A stretch of DNA of 64,000 nt from Alteromonas oceanisediminis (GCF_018474025.1 NZ_JAHCTA010000006.1:62001-126000); one strand, 5' to 3'; shown: positions 52,839 to 63,310, counted from the first letter of the stretch. Numbers and translations: made by a program. The notes: a model not told the origin generated them from the sequence alone.

Positions 52839-54779
52839 TTATTCTTGTGCGTCTTCTAATGCATCCCATCGGGCGTAAGCATTTTCTAACTTAGTTTGTA
52901 ATTCTGCTAAAGCTTCCAGCTTTACCGCCGTCTGATCGGCCGGTAGTTCAAAAAAGCCCGGGGCATTGATCGCCTCCTGCACTGCTGCCTGACGTAGTTC
53001 CAAATCTTCAATCAGTCCAGGAAGTGCGTCTAGCTCTCGCTGATCCTTGTATGATAGCTTTTTCGGACGTTGCGTTGAAGCATCAGTTTGCTGTTTACTC
53101 TCGCTAGGACTCTGTGGAGGCTTTGAAGTTTCATTATTTGCCGCTTTTTCAGTCGATGTGTTCAGGAATCCACTGTTTGGCTTGTTCTGATACCATTGCT
53201 GAATATCACTGTAGCCACCCACGAACTCCTGAACGACGCCATTTCCCTCAAAATACAAACTGGAGGAAACCACATTGTCGACAAACTCTCGGTCGTGGCT
53301 CACGAGCAGAACAGTACCGTCGTACTCAACCAGCAATGATTCAAGCAATTCCAAGGTCTCAACATCGAGATCATTCGTGGGCTCATCCAGTATGAGCAAA
53401 TTACTCGGCTTTAACATCAGTTTTGCCAGCATGAGTCGATTCTTCTCCCCACCACTGAGCGCACGCACGGGTACATTTGCTCGCTCCGGCGAAAATAGAT
53501 AATCCTGCAAATAACTCATTACGTGACGGGGTTGGCCGTTTACAGTCAGGTCACGCTTACCATCACCGACGGTGTCAATCAGCGTTTTATCTAAATCCAG
53601 TGCGCTACGGTGCTGGTCAAAATAGGCAATGTCGAGATTGACGCCACGCTTTATTTCACCGCTTTGTGGGGTTAGATCGCCAAGCAACAGTTTGATCAAC
53701 GTACTTTTCCCGCACCCGTTGGGGCCAACAATGGCGACTTTGTCGCCACGCAAAATACTGACACTTAAACGACTCACAATCGGCTTTTCATCGATCGCGT
53801 AACTTATACAGTCCGTTTCGAATACGCGTTTGCCGGATCGCGCCGATTGGTTTTGTGCGATCTTCGCATTGCCTACCACGGTGCGCCTTGCGGAGCGTTC
53901 TTCGCGTAAGCGCTTAAGCGCCCTTACCCGCCCTTCATTTCGAGTGCGTCGCGCTTTAATACCTTGACGGATCCACACCTCTTCCTTGGCTAACTTTTTA
54001 TCAAACTCAGCCTGATGATTAGCTTCAATTTCAAGATCTTCTGCTTTTTTAACGAGGTAGGTCGCGTAATCGCCGGGATAGCTGGTAAGTTGGCCGCGAT
54101 CAAGGTCGACAATACGTGTTGCCAGGTTACGAATAAATGCGCGGTCGTGGCTAATGAAAACAATCGCCCCCTGATAGGCTTTTAAATTTCCTTCAAGCCA
54201 GCGGATCATCTCTATATCCAAGTGGTTTGTTGGTTCATCCAGCAACAACACATCAGGATTGCCTACTAAAGCACGTGCCAGTGCGGCTTTTCGTCGCCAG
54301 CCTCCTGATAATGATGCCAGCGATTGCTCAGGATCCAGGTTTAACATGGTCAACACGTTGCCGATTTGCTGCTCAAGCTTCCATGCATCATGGACTTCGA
54401 GTTGCTCTTGAAGACGCTGTAATTTATTGAGCTGTGTTTCGCTGTAGTCTGTTTCGACCACTTTGATTTGCCGAAAGTATTGTTTTAAAAGCTCGCCCGC
54501 TTTCGCTAACCCTTCGGCGACATAGTCAAACATACTGACATTGACGCTCTCTGGCGGGTCTTGCGGGAGTCTTGCAATCCGGGTTTGCCCGGGCACAACA
54601 CGTACACCTTCATCGCACTGAATTTCATTGGCAAGCAAGCGCATCAGCGTGCTTTTGCCCGAACCATTGCGACCCACGATGCATACGCGTTCTTTGGCGT
54701 GTAGTACAAAATCAACGCCATCCAGCAGCGGTGGCGTGCCATACAATACACTGACATTTTTTAACTGTACTAAACTCAT
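52839..54779 (-). CDS. uup: ABC-F ATPase Uup
   Basis: A 646-residue soluble protein with two ABC domains. Walker A motifs are GRNGSGKST and GPNGCGKST; signatures are LSGGWRRKAALAR and LSGGEKNRLMLAK; the second Walker B is LLILDEPTNDLD. The linker between domains (about 245-320, many Arg/Glu) and the C-terminal coiled coil (LPGLIEDLELRQAAVQEAI) identify Uup rather than other ABC-F proteins. Uup acts on ribosomes and affects precise excision of transposons and replication-fork intermediates. The gene overlaps the glutaredoxin-like gene by four bases, and lies upstream of DUF3466 on the same strand. Confidence 0.96.
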   Translation of the reverse strand: MSLVQLKNVSVLYGTPPLLDGVDFVLHAKERVCIVGRNGSGKSTLMRLLANEIQCDEGVRVVPGQTRIARLPQDPPESVNVSMFDYVAEGLAKAGELLKQYFRQIKVVETDYSETQLNKLQRLQEQLEVHDAWKLEQQIGNVLTMLNLDPEQSLASLSGGWRRKAALARALVGNPDVLLLDEPTNHLDIEMIRWLEGNLKAYQGAIVFISHDRAFIRNLATRIVDLDRGQLTSYPGDYATYLVKKAEDLEIEANHQAEFDKKLAKEEVWIRQGIKARRTRNEGRVRALKRLREERSARRTVVGNAKIAQNQSARSGKRVFETDCISYAIDEKPIVSRLSVSILRGDKVAIVGPNGCGKSTLIKLLLGDLTPQSGEIKRGVNLDIAYFDQHRSALDLDKTLIDTVGDGKRDLTVNGQPRHVMSYLQDYLFSPERANVPVRALSGGEKNRLMLAKLMLKPSNLLILDEPTNDLDVETLELLESLLVEYDGTVLLVSHDREFVDNVVSSSLYFEGNGVVQEFVGGYSDIQQWYQNKPNSGFLNTSTEKAANNETSKPPQSPSESKQQTDASTQRPKKLSYKDQRELDALPGLIEDLELRQAAVQEAINAPGFFELPADQTAVKLEALAELQTKLENAYARWDALEDAQE

Positions 54780-55003
54780 TGAATAAACTGCTCAATTTGA
54801 TCAACATTAAACGGCCACCCTAGCTCTTGCTGGGTGTCTTGCCTTAGTAATACGGGAATACGTAAAGCGTATTGGTGGTAGTCTTGCGCGTTGTCGCGAA
54901 TGTTTCTGACTTCAATGTCGAGTGGCTGAGTGACCTTGCCCAGTTCCTCAAGCGCATTGTCGCATAGATGACACTGTGGGCCACTGAACAGAATGATTTT
55001 CAC
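54776..55003 (-). CDS. Glutaredoxin-like protein (CxxC)
   Basis: A 75-residue thioredoxin-fold protein. MKIILFSGPQCHLCDNALEEL shows the beta-strand and a CHLC redox pair, and RIPVLLRQDTQQELGWPF holds the cis-Pro (IPV) and the C-terminal part of the fold. It matches the glutaredoxin family protein (DUF836-type) found at this locus in gammaproteobacteria. I start at the GTG at 55003, which overlaps the rlmKL stop as GTGA; the longer frame to 55021 is less likely. It overlaps uup by four bases at its other end, so three genes are translationally coupled. Its electron partner is unknown. Confidence 0.88.
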   Translation of the reverse strand: MKIILFSGPQCHLCDNALEELGKVTQPLDIEVRNIRDNAQDYHQYALRIPVLLRQDTQQELGWPFNVDQIEQFIQ

Positions 55004-57117
55004 TTTGCCAACACCCAACACTGGTGGATTTTAGGGTTTCGTTTAAAATCCTCTGGTAAGGTTTTAGTGCTAATATTTTCTAGGGTGAAACCCACAGCTT
55101 CAAGTGATTCTGTGTCCATCTTGAACTGTCTCAAGTTAGTTGAAAACACGATTTCGCCACCCTGATTGAGTCTATCAAATGCCTGAGTAAGCAGAGCAAC
55201 GTGGTCACGCTGCACATCCCAAGTACTCTCCATGCGTTTGCTGTTTGAAAACGAAGGCGGATCAATAAACATCAAATCGAATGTGGCGGTGTGCTCGCTA
55301 AACCAATTCAGACAATCTGCTTGTTCGAATCGGAATGCGCCGCGTAAACTCAGATTGTTGAGTGTGAAATTGCGCTTGGCCCAGTCCAGATAGGTTTTGG
55401 ATAAGTCAACGGTGGTCACTGAGCGAGCCCCAGCTTTTGCACACATTACCGACACGGATCCGGTGTAAGCAAAAAGATTAAGCACATCCTTTCGCCGCGC
55501 CTTTTGAGCAACGATTTGACGCGTCTTGCGATGGTCAAGAAAAAGTCCGCAATCGAGGTAATCTGTTGGGTTGATGTAAAACTCAGCGCCGTTCTCATAT
55601 ACCGTAATGAGATTGTGCTCACTCGCAACTTTCTCATACTGGCGCTTACCCTTTTGCTGACTGCGTACTTTAAGCGCAATATTTTCCGGTGCAACACCTG
55701 TAATGCTGGGTAATTGTATGATGATGTCGTTGAGGCGACGCTGCGCCTTTTCGGCAGGAATATTCTTGGGGGGCGCATATTCCTGAACAACCAACCAGTT
55801 TGCATATACATCGATGGCCACGTTGTAATCGGGTAAGTCTGCGTCATAGATGCGATACGCGTTGGTATCGTTTTGTTTTAAAAATCGTTGAAGCTGTTTC
55901 ATGTTCTTCTTAACGCGATTAGCAAACTCCTGCCCCACAGAGGCGGCTCGCGTTTCCAGATTTTGTTCATCCAGTACAAAATTGACAAGTTTGCAGTCTA
56001 ACTTACCGTTCATCAGCGCATATTCGTTGCTTGCACGAAGCTTCATTTGACGCAGTAAATCCCGTTGTGACGTTAATAGACTCACGCGCCAATCAGCGAA
56101 GTTCTCCTTTAGATGCGCGCCAAAATCGGCAAAAAACGGCACTAGCGACGCCATGTCGCTCAATCGCTCACCGTAAGGCGGATTAGACACGATGTAACCT
56201 GCCTGGGTTTTGGGCGCTGATAGTTTCAGCGCATCTTGATGACTAAACTCAATGACATCAAAAACGCCGGCTTTGTCAGCATTACGTTTAGCGATGGCAA
56301 TTAAAGCGACTTGATTATCACTGGCGTAGATAGGACCTGAGGGCTTGGTCACCGCCTGTTGAGCTGCCGACAGAACCGCTGACCACTGCTCAGGATTATG
56401 CCCACGCCAGCCCGTAAAACCCCAAAAGCTGCGTAGCAGCCCCGGTGCTCTGTGGGTAGCTATTTGCGCAGCCTCAATCGCCAATGTGCCTGACCCACAC
56501 ATGGGGTCGATGAGCGCGGCGGCCGTATCTTTTGTCCAGCCGCTACGAATGAGTACAGCACTGGCTACGTGCTCTTTTAACGGTGCTTCACCGGCTTCTG
56601 TTCGATACCCACGCTGATGCAGGCTTTTGCCAGAGAGATCAATTCCGATAAGGATCTTATCTCGCCATAGCCTCGCCTGAATAAGCACTTGCGGGTTTAT
56701 TTTGTCGACATTGGGACGCGCCAGATCAGCATCTTCGAAACAATCGACAACCGCATCTTTAACCCGCTGGGCGCCATATTGACTATTGTTGATTTCACGA
56801 TTCGTGCCACTAAAACTAACCACAAAGGGTTGACCTGGCTTGAGGTGCTGCGTCCAGTCAATACTGCGTGCTGTTTCGTATAATTGTTGCTCTGTGTCAC
56901 TGTCACCCTCTGATAGAACCCAGATAACTCGATTGGCAAGCCGTGACCACAAGCACAAGGTATACGCATCACGCAGAGTGGCATCGAGTAAAATCTGGCC
57001 AGGTTTCAACCGCGGCTGTGCATCCGGCAATAGTGAGATGACTTCACTTTGCAGTAATTCATCGAGTCCACGACTCGTAGTGAGCACAATGGGGTGTGTC
57101 TCAGATGTTTCTGTCAT
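55000..57117 (-). CDS. rlmKL: Bifunctional 23S rRNA methyltransferase RlmKL
   Basis: A 705-residue enzyme. An N-terminal THUMP domain (about 45-155) is followed by the RlmL methyltransferase (GYIVSNPPYGERLSD holds its NPPY motif, with MCGSGTLAIEAA for AdoMet), which makes m2G2445. The C-terminal RlmK domain (about 450-705; NLFAYTGSVSVMCA for AdoMet and FIDPPSFSNSKRM) makes m7G2069. The length fits E. coli RlmL. I prefer the ATG at 57117 (MTETSETHP), which has a GAGA upstream, over 57135. It is the first of the coupled genes before uup. Confidence 0.96.
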   Translation of the reverse strand: MTETSETHPIVLTTSRGLDELLQSEVISLLPDAQPRLKPGQILLDATLRDAYTLCLWSRLANRVIWVLSEGDSDTEQQLYETARSIDWTQHLKPGQPFVVSFSGTNREINNSQYGAQRVKDAVVDCFEDADLARPNVDKINPQVLIQARLWRDKILIGIDLSGKSLHQRGYRTEAGEAPLKEHVASAVLIRSGWTKDTAAALIDPMCGSGTLAIEAAQIATHRAPGLLRSFWGFTGWRGHNPEQWSAVLSAAQQAVTKPSGPIYASDNQVALIAIAKRNADKAGVFDVIEFSHQDALKLSAPKTQAGYIVSNPPYGERLSDMASLVPFFADFGAHLKENFADWRVSLLTSQRDLLRQMKLRASNEYALMNGKLDCKLVNFVLDEQNLETRAASVGQEFANRVKKNMKQLQRFLKQNDTNAYRIYDADLPDYNVAIDVYANWLVVQEYAPPKNIPAEKAQRRLNDIIIQLPSITGVAPENIALKVRSQQKGKRQYEKVASEHNLITVYENGAEFYINPTDYLDCGLFLDHRKTRQIVAQKARRKDVLNLFAYTGSVSVMCAKAGARSVTTVDLSKTYLDWAKRNFTLNNLSLRGAFRFEQADCLNWFSEHTATFDLMFIDPPSFSNSKRMESTWDVQRDHVALLTQAFDRLNQGGEIVFSTNLRQFKMDTESLEAVGFTLENISTKTLPEDFKRNPKIHQCWVLAK

Positions 57118-57162
57118 GATGTTATTTCTCAACATAGTCGGTGGCGCGAAAAATCAGGTATA

Positions 57163-58182
57163 TTACAAACCCGAAACAATGGTTTTTACTAATTTAGGGC
57201 CGTGGTAAATCATCGCCGAGTAAATTTGTACTAAGGATGCCCCAGCATCAAGGCGAGCCTTGGCCGCCGCTGCACTGTCTATACCACCGACACTGACAAT
57301 GGGAAGTTTCTGCTCAAGCGCATCGGCCAGTACACGTGTCACATGCAAACTTTTTTCTGTCAGCACTGCCCCCGATAGCCCACCCATTTCATTAGCATGC
57401 TCAATGCCTGAGACTCGACTACGATCTAAGGTGGTATTGGTGGCAATCACGCCGTCAATACCTGCGCTGATGAACGACTGCGCAATCGAGCGGATCTCAT
57501 CATCCGATAAATCGGGCGCGATTTTAACCAACAATGGCTTGTATTGTCCTTGCTGATCGGCCAAGTACAACTGGCGCTGCTTTAAACCTTCCAGCAATTT
57601 GTTCAATGCATCACCATACTGCAGGTTTCTAAGGCCCGGCGTATTGGGTGAAGAAATGTTGACTGTCACATAATCGGCATGCGCGTAAACTTTGTCTAAG
57701 CACAGCAAATAATCGTTCAACGCGTCGCGTTCTTCGGTCGCTTTGTTCTTGCCAATATTAATACCAAGGATACCGGGATAGCGTCTCTGTCTGACTCGTT
57801 CAACCAGATAATCAACCCCCTTATTGTTAAAACCCATTCGGTTAATAATGGCCTGTTTCTCAGGCAGCCTGAACAAACGAGGTTTTTCATTGCCCGGCTG
57901 AGGTTTTGGGGTCACTGTACCCACCTCTACGAATCCAAAGCCCATGTGTCCGAAAGCATCGACACATTCACCATTTTTGTCTAACCCTGCGGCTAGCCCT
58001 ACTGGATTGTTGAAGTTGAGGCCAAATACGGTCACGGGTTTGGTGGGAACCTGTTGTGCATAAGTGCAGCGCAACAGATTGGATTGGGAGTATTTGAGCC
58101 AATTAATGGTGAGATCGTGAGCCTTTTCAGGATCACAATGGAGTAAAGCATTTTGGGCAAGACCATACATAGGCAAACACAT
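57163..58182 (-). CDS. pyrD: Dihydroorotate dehydrogenase (quinone), class 2
   Basis: A 339-residue inner-membrane flavoprotein of pyrimidine synthesis that oxidises dihydroorotate with quinone. The class 2 features are visible: the N-terminal amphipathic extension ([20 protein letters not shown]), [13 protein letters not shown], the catalytic Ser in [27 protein letters not shown], and the FMN phosphate site [21 protein letters not shown]. The ATG at 58182 is preceded by AGGAA almost without a spacer; 58170 is an alternative. A strong hairpin ends only nine bases upstream of the start. It is followed by rlmKL on the same strand. Confidence 0.96.
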   Translation of the reverse strand: MCLPMYGLAQNALLHCDPEKAHDLTINWLKYSQSNLLRCTYAQQVPTKPVTVFGLNFNNPVGLAAGLDKNGECVDAFGHMGFGFVEVGTVTPKPQPGNEKPRLFRLPEKQAIINRMGFNNKGVDYLVERVRQRRYPGILGINIGKNKATEERDALNDYLLCLDKVYAHADYVTVNISSPNTPGLRNLQYGDALNKLLEGLKQRQLYLADQQGQYKPLLVKIAPDLSDDEIRSIAQSFISAGIDGVIATNTTLDRSRVSGIEHANEMGGLSGAVLTEKSLHVTRVLADALEQKLPIVSVGGIDSAAAAKARLDAGASLVQIYSAMIYHGPKLVKTIVSGL

Positions 58183-58190
58183 TTCCTAAT

Positions 58191-58213
58191 AAAAAGCCCT
58201 GCATTGCAGGGCT
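58191..58213 (-). terminator. Terminator-like hairpin between gdh and pyrD
   Basis: AGCCCTGC and GCAGGGCT pair around three bases, followed on the minus strand by TTTTTATT. It lies after the glutamate dehydrogenase stop and just nine bases before the pyrD start. It ends the upstream gene and could also attenuate pyrD. Confidence 0.85.
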
Positions 58214-58236
58214 CATAAATACGCAATGGCGCTATT

Positions 58237-61200
58237 TTAATGGTTTGCCTTCACGCTTAACAGCATCAATTCGCGTAAAGCGACAGAAAACTTAGCAAAT
58301 TCATGTGTGGTACTGGTCTTAAACTCTGACATCATATGATACCAGCGTTGTAGCAGCTCTCGATTCGCGTCAATCCATTGCTTCAGGATCACCTCTGCAT
58401 CAGTCTCATCAGGGGCTTGCGCTAACAATGCCTGAGCAATACTGCGCTGCTGCCAGTCAAGTTCCTCTCGATAAGAAGCACGCGCAAGCGCCTGCCAATG
58501 GTTGCTCACACTCTGGTTGTTGATCTGCTCCAAGAACCAGTGTAGTTCAAGCTTGGAACCCAACTGATAATACAGCTTAGCAGCAACGTCGATTGAGCGT
58601 TTGTCGGTCAACAGAATTTGCGCTAAATCAAGTGAGCAGAACATGTTACTGAAGCTAGCAACCCGTTTGGCAATGCCTTCTGGCACGCCGTCTTTCACAT
58701 AACGGTCAATGGTTTTCTGGACAGTTTGATATTCCTCTTTCACCAAGTATTCACTCAGGTTATCGCTCAAATCCGCAAACACACCTTTGTATTGAGCGAT
58801 GGCTTCTTCAATACCCATCGATTTATTACCATGACGAATATACCAGCGAGAAGCGCGGCGAATAGTGCGGCGCGCCTGCTCGAACATTTCCAGCTGAGTA
58901 TCTGCTGGGATAGCATTATCCAGATCCTCAATGCTCGACCATAAGTCACCAATACCAAATATCGCTTTGACCACCGAATAGGCCGTGGCGACATCTGCGA
59001 CGGTTGCGCCGGTCTCTTCCTGCATGCGGAAAACATAATTTAAGCCCATGTCGTTGACAATTTCATTGGTCAACTTAGTGGCTATAATTTCGCCTCGCAG
59101 CGGGTGATTCTGCATCTGGCTAGAAAACCTATCACGTAACAACGCGGGAAACGCATTGATCAGCAATTGATTGTAGTAAGGGTTTTGCGTGATATCAGTG
59201 ATATTGAACTTATGCTTCAACACCATCTTTCCATACGCAATCAATACCGCCAGTTCTGGGCGGGTAAAGCCGCGATCGGATGCAAGTCGATCAGAGACTT
59301 CATCGTCGTTAGGAATAAACTCTAACTCTCGATTTAATGACCCTTCGCGCTCTAAACCATGGATGAAGCGAAGCTGCTCTTTGATTAAACTCGCTCCCGC
59401 GCGTTCGGTAATGGAGATTGACAGTGTTTGTCGGTAACAATCCTGAATAACGATTTCAGAAACATCATCCGTCATCTCATAGAGCAACGCATTACGCTGC
59501 TTCATGGTCAACTCACCTTCACTCACTAGCGCATTGAGTAAGATTTTGATGTTTACCTCATTATCAGAGCAATCGACACCGCCCACATTATCAATAAAGT
59601 CGGTATTGACCCGACCACCGTGTGATGCAAATTCGATTCGGCCGAGCTGAGTGAGGCCAAGGTTACCGCCCTCACCGACGATTTTGGCCTGCAAATCCTT
59701 ACCGTTCACACGGAGCACGTCGTTGGCACGATCACCCACATCAGAATGGCTTTCTTTACTGCCCTTCACATAAGTACCGATACCACCATTCCACAGCAGG
59801 TCAACCGGCATTTTTAAAATATTGTGGATCAATTCCGTGGGCGTCATTGCCAGTTGGCGTGTGCCTAGCCACTTCTTCATTTCCGGTGTCAGTTTGATGG
59901 ACTTTGACGAACGCGTGAAGACGCCGCCACCCTCAGAAATTAATTCTCTGTTGTAGTCGTCCCATGACAGGCTTGGGTTTTCAAACAAGCGTTTTCTTTC
60001 TTGATAAGACGATGCCGCATCAGGGTTGGGGTCGAAAAATATATGCAGATGATTAAATGCTGCAACAACGCGGGTGTGTTTCGACAGCAACATGCCGTTG
60101 CCAAACACATCTCCTGCCATGTCACCAATACCCACGCACGTAAAGTCGGTTGTTTGGCAGTCGATGCCGATTTCACGGAAATGACGTTTAACCGATTCCC
60201 ATCCACCCCGCGCGGTGATACCCATCTTCTTATGATCATAGCCAATGCTACCTCCAGACGCGAAAGCGTCGCCCAACCAGAAATTAAACTCGCTGGATAT
60301 GCTGTTGGCAATGTCTGAAAATGTGGCCGTGCCTTTATCGGCAGCGACAACTAAATAGGGGTCGTCTTCATCCAATCGAAGCACATCTCTTGGTGGAACG
60401 ATTTTACCTTCCACGATGTTATCGGTGATGTCGAGTAAGCTACGAATGAAGATGCGGTAGCAGGCTTGCCCTTCCTCAAGCATCGCCTGACGCCCCTGAT
60501 CGATGGGTAACTTTTTACACACAAAGCCACCTTTAGCGCCAACCGGAACGATAACGGTATTCTTAACTTGCTGCGCTTTCACCAACCCGAGTACTTCAGT
60601 ACGGAAGTCCTCTTGACGATCAGACCAACGCAAACCACCCCGGGCAACCTTACCACCGCGCAGATGAACCCCTTCAATGCGCGGGGAGTATACAAATATT
60701 TCAAACTTAGGCAGCGGTAGTGGCATCTCCGGAATTTTTTCCGGCAACATTTTAAATGAGATGTATGACTTAAATTTGCCCGCATCATCTTTTTGATAGA
60801 AGTTGGTTCGTAAGGTCGCTCTCATCAAATCCAAATAACGGCGGATAATCCGATCATCGTCAAGATTCGAAACGCTATCCAATTGACTTTCAATACTGGC
60901 AACTAAATTTTCGGTTTTCTTCGCTGTACGTTTCGCATTCGGATTAAACCGTTGGTCAAAGAAAGCGACCAACGCCTCGGCAATTTTAGGATAATTGGCC
61001 AAGGTGTTGGCAATATAGTCATGACTAAACGAGCCGCCGATCTGCTTCATGTACTTAGCATAAGCACGCAAGATGGTGACACTGCGCCCGGTTAAATTCG
61101 CGCCGAGGATCAGTCGGTTAAAACCATCATCTTCCAGATGGTTGTTCCACACTTTTGAAAATGCATCTTGGAATAACTGCTGCGCCTTTTCCATGTCGAA

Positions 61201-63081
61201 ATCGCCGACACGCTTATGCAGCATTTTGAAATCCATGATCCAATTCACGTTACCTTCATCGCAGGTTACCCGATAAGGGCTTTCATCAATTACCCGCAAA
61301 CCGAAGTTTTCAAGCATGGGCAACACATCAGACAGATGAATAGGTTCAGCTTTGTGAAACAGCTTAAGCTTTACGATCTCACTGCCCGTCGGCTCTTCCT
61401 GCGGACGATAGAACAACATGTCGAGCCGATTCTCGTCAGATAAAAGTTCCAGCCGTTCAATGTCTACCAGTGCTGCGCTGGGCAGATTAGATTCTGTATA
61501 GCTGCGCGAGAATGCATTGCCGTAGCGCTGCTGTAAATCCTTGCCCGCAGCTTCACCATGCGCTGAAACAATCGCTGATGCTAATCGGTCAGACCAAGTC
61601 TTTGTAAGCTCGATAATGTTGTTTTCTATTTCCTTCACATCGTATTCCACATTATTGTCTTTAACGCGTGCAATGTAGTGCGTTCTGGCATACACCGACT
61701 CCGAAAAATAAGTCGTAAATTCGACCTCTTCTACACTACCAAAGGCTTGCTTAAGTAATGCTTGAGTTTCTTTGCGCAATTGCGTGTTATATTTTTCACG
61801 CGGCACAAATACCATGCACGAAATAAATCGACCAAAAATTTCCTTGCGCATGAACAAACGCGTGATCCCGCGTTCCTGCATCTGAAAAATACCCAATACA
61901 ATCTGCATTAATTCTGCATCGGTACTTTGTAATATCTCATCGCGTGGGTAGGTCTCGATGATATTAACAAATGCTTTGTAAGCATGCGTGCCGGGCTCTA
62001 ATCGGGATAATTCACAGACGCGTTCAATTTTTTCGCGCAATACCGGTATCTGCGTGGCGCTGCTGTTGTAAAACGAGGCCGAGTACAGGCCGATAAAACG
62101 ATGTTCACCGATCACATCGCCTTTTTCGTTAAACTCTTTTACGCCGACATAGTCCATGTGGGCAGGCCGATGCACACGTGAGCGCGTGTTGGTTTTGGTT
62201 AAAATAAAAGGATCGGGACCCAGTGCGGCTTTCTGAGCACTGGCAGCCATGCGCGACATTAATCGATCGCGATCGGTTATTGAGTTTTTCATCAACCCGA
62301 GACTTGAGTCGTTATCCGGCACCCAGCGATGATCGCCTTTTATGGCTTTGACTTCGTAGTGTCGATAACCCATCAGGGTGAAATTATGATCTGCCAACCA
62401 GCGCAAGAATGTTAACGTTTGTTGGCGTCCCATTTTGGCGTCCGGCGCATCAGAATCACTTTCTATCTGTTTGATAACCGCATCAAGGCGACTTCGCATT
62501 GGTTGCCAGTCAGTCACAGCCAGCGACACTTCATCAACCACGGAGTGCAACTCTTTGGTGAGGTTTTTCAATGCTGACGGGGAGTTCTGACGATCAACTT
62601 CAATTAAAAATACCGTTTGTTTGACAGCGTTTTTATCGGTGGACTTGGGGTTGTCGATAAACTCGATCACCTTTTGCCGCGCATCTCGCTTAAGCGAAAC
62701 CGGACTGTGCAACAGAAGGTGTGAGGTAATACCCAGTCGATTCAGCGTCATACGCACAGAATCAACCAAAAACGGCATATCTTTAACAATGATCTCAACA
62801 ATCGTATGGCTACTATGCCAGCCATGTTTGGCAATTTCAGGATTGAATACCCGAATCGCCGGCGTCGATTCGTCGAACACTTCAAATTGATGCCATAAAC
62901 TCAATGCTGCGCCATACAGGTCACTGTCATTGCGGTTATCTAAATCGTCAGAAGCCATGTTTGCGTACAGTCGTTGGGCAAACTGTTTTACATGCGCTGC
63001 AAACGCTTTATCGACGTTTTTGTCAATCATTTTGTAGACGTTTTCTAGGAGTACAGAGTGAGGCTTTGTGGCGAATGTCAT
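58237..63081 (-). CDS. gdhB: NAD-dependent glutamate dehydrogenase, large (180 kDa) type
   Basis: A 1614-residue cytoplasmic enzyme of the large NAD-GDH family (PF05088), the type known from Pseudomonas and Streptomyces. It oxidises glutamate to 2-oxoglutarate and ammonium and mainly serves catabolism. ACT-like regulatory segments are at about 80-480. The catalytic part includes GGKVARGGLRWSDRQEDFR, the active-site region IVPVGAKGGFVCK, the Rossmann-type DMAGDVFGNGMLLS and the NVGGVDCSDNEVNIK segment. The helical C-terminus extends to the end. AAGG lies seven bases before the ATG. A terminator precedes pyrD downstream. Known relatives are allosterically controlled. Confidence 0.95.
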   Translation of the reverse strand: MTFATKPHSVLLENVYKMIDKNVDKAFAAHVKQFAQRLYANMASDDLDNRNDSDLYGAALSLWHQFEVFDESTPAIRVFNPEIAKHGWHSSHTIVEIIVKDMPFLVDSVRMTLNRLGITSHLLLHSPVSLKRDARQKVIEFIDNPKSTDKNAVKQTVFLIEVDRQNSPSALKNLTKELHSVVDEVSLAVTDWQPMRSRLDAVIKQIESDSDAPDAKMGRQQTLTFLRWLADHNFTLMGYRHYEVKAIKGDHRWVPDNDSSLGLMKNSITDRDRLMSRMAASAQKAALGPDPFILTKTNTRSRVHRPAHMDYVGVKEFNEKGDVIGEHRFIGLYSASFYNSSATQIPVLREKIERVCELSRLEPGTHAYKAFVNIIETYPRDEILQSTDAELMQIVLGIFQMQERGITRLFMRKEIFGRFISCMVFVPREKYNTQLRKETQALLKQAFGSVEEVEFTTYFSESVYARTHYIARVKDNNVEYDVKEIENNIIELTKTWSDRLASAIVSAHGEAAGKDLQQRYGNAFSRSYTESNLPSAALVDIERLELLSDENRLDMLFYRPQEEPTGSEIVKLKLFHKAEPIHLSDVLPMLENFGLRVIDESPYRVTCDEGNVNWIMDFKMLHKRVGDFDMEKAQQLFQDAFSKVWNNHLEDDGFNRLILGANLTGRSVTILRAYAKYMKQIGGSFSHDYIANTLANYPKIAEALVAFFDQRFNPNAKRTAKKTENLVASIESQLDSVSNLDDDRIIRRYLDLMRATLRTNFYQKDDAGKFKSYISFKMLPEKIPEMPLPLPKFEIFVYSPRIEGVHLRGGKVARGGLRWSDRQEDFRTEVLGLVKAQQVKNTVIVPVGAKGGFVCKKLPIDQGRQAMLEEGQACYRIFIRSLLDITDNIVEGKIVPPRDVLRLDEDDPYLVVAADKGTATFSDIANSISSEFNFWLGDAFASGGSIGYDHKKMGITARGGWESVKRHFREIGIDCQTTDFTCVGIGDMAGDVFGNGMLLSKHTRVVAAFNHLHIFFDPNPDAASSYQERKRLFENPSLSWDDYNRELISEGGGVFTRSSKSIKLTPEMKKWLGTRQLAMTPTELIHNILKMPVDLLWNGGIGTYVKGSKESHSDVGDRANDVLRVNGKDLQAKIVGEGGNLGLTQLGRIEFASHGGRVNTDFIDNVGGVDCSDNEVNIKILLNALVSEGELTMKQRNALLYEMTDDVSEIVIQDCYRQTLSISITERAGASLIKEQLRFIHGLEREGSLNRELEFIPNDDEVSDRLASDRGFTRPELAVLIAYGKMVLKHKFNITDITQNPYYNQLLINAFPALLRDRFSSQMQNHPLRGEIIATKLTNEIVNDMGLNYVFRMQEETGATVADVATAYSVVKAIFGIGDLWSSIEDLDNAIPADTQLEMFEQARRTIRRASRWYIRHGNKSMGIEEAIAQYKGVFADLSDNLSEYLVKEEYQTVQKTIDRYVKDGVPEGIAKRVASFSNMFCSLDLAQILLTDKRSIDVAAKLYYQLGSKLELHWFLEQINNQSVSNHWQALARASYREELDWQQRSIAQALLAQAPDETDAEVILKQWIDANRELLQRWYHMMSEFKTSTTHEFAKFSVALRELMLLSVKANH

Positions 63082-63231
63082 TCGTTAACCTTTTTATTAG
63101 TCATCGCGTTATGGTGAGATTACGTGAAAATACAATGCTCTATCTGTATATTCTCACTAAAACTCACTACGAATAAAAGCGCTATTTTTACGACTTCTTT
63201 ACACTTTAGATACTTATTCAGAATACGCAAT

Positions 63232-63256
63232 AAAAAAGGGCACCTTATGCCCTTTT
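63232..63256 (-). terminator. Terminator of the RND/MMPL gene
   Basis: AAAAGGGCA and TGCCCTTTT pair around five bases; the minus strand continues with TTATT. It lies after the stop at 63311 and before the glutamate dehydrogenase promoter region (63082-63231). Confidence 0.75.
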
Positions 63257-63310
63257 CTATCGGAAATATGCAATCAGCAACTGGTCTATCCATTACCAGT
63301 TGCGCAATTT

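Noticed and set aside
53270-53283. PrpR-like ATTGTCGACAA in uup and again near 63565
   Set aside because: Both lie inside coding sequence and have an imperfect last base, so they look like chance matches.
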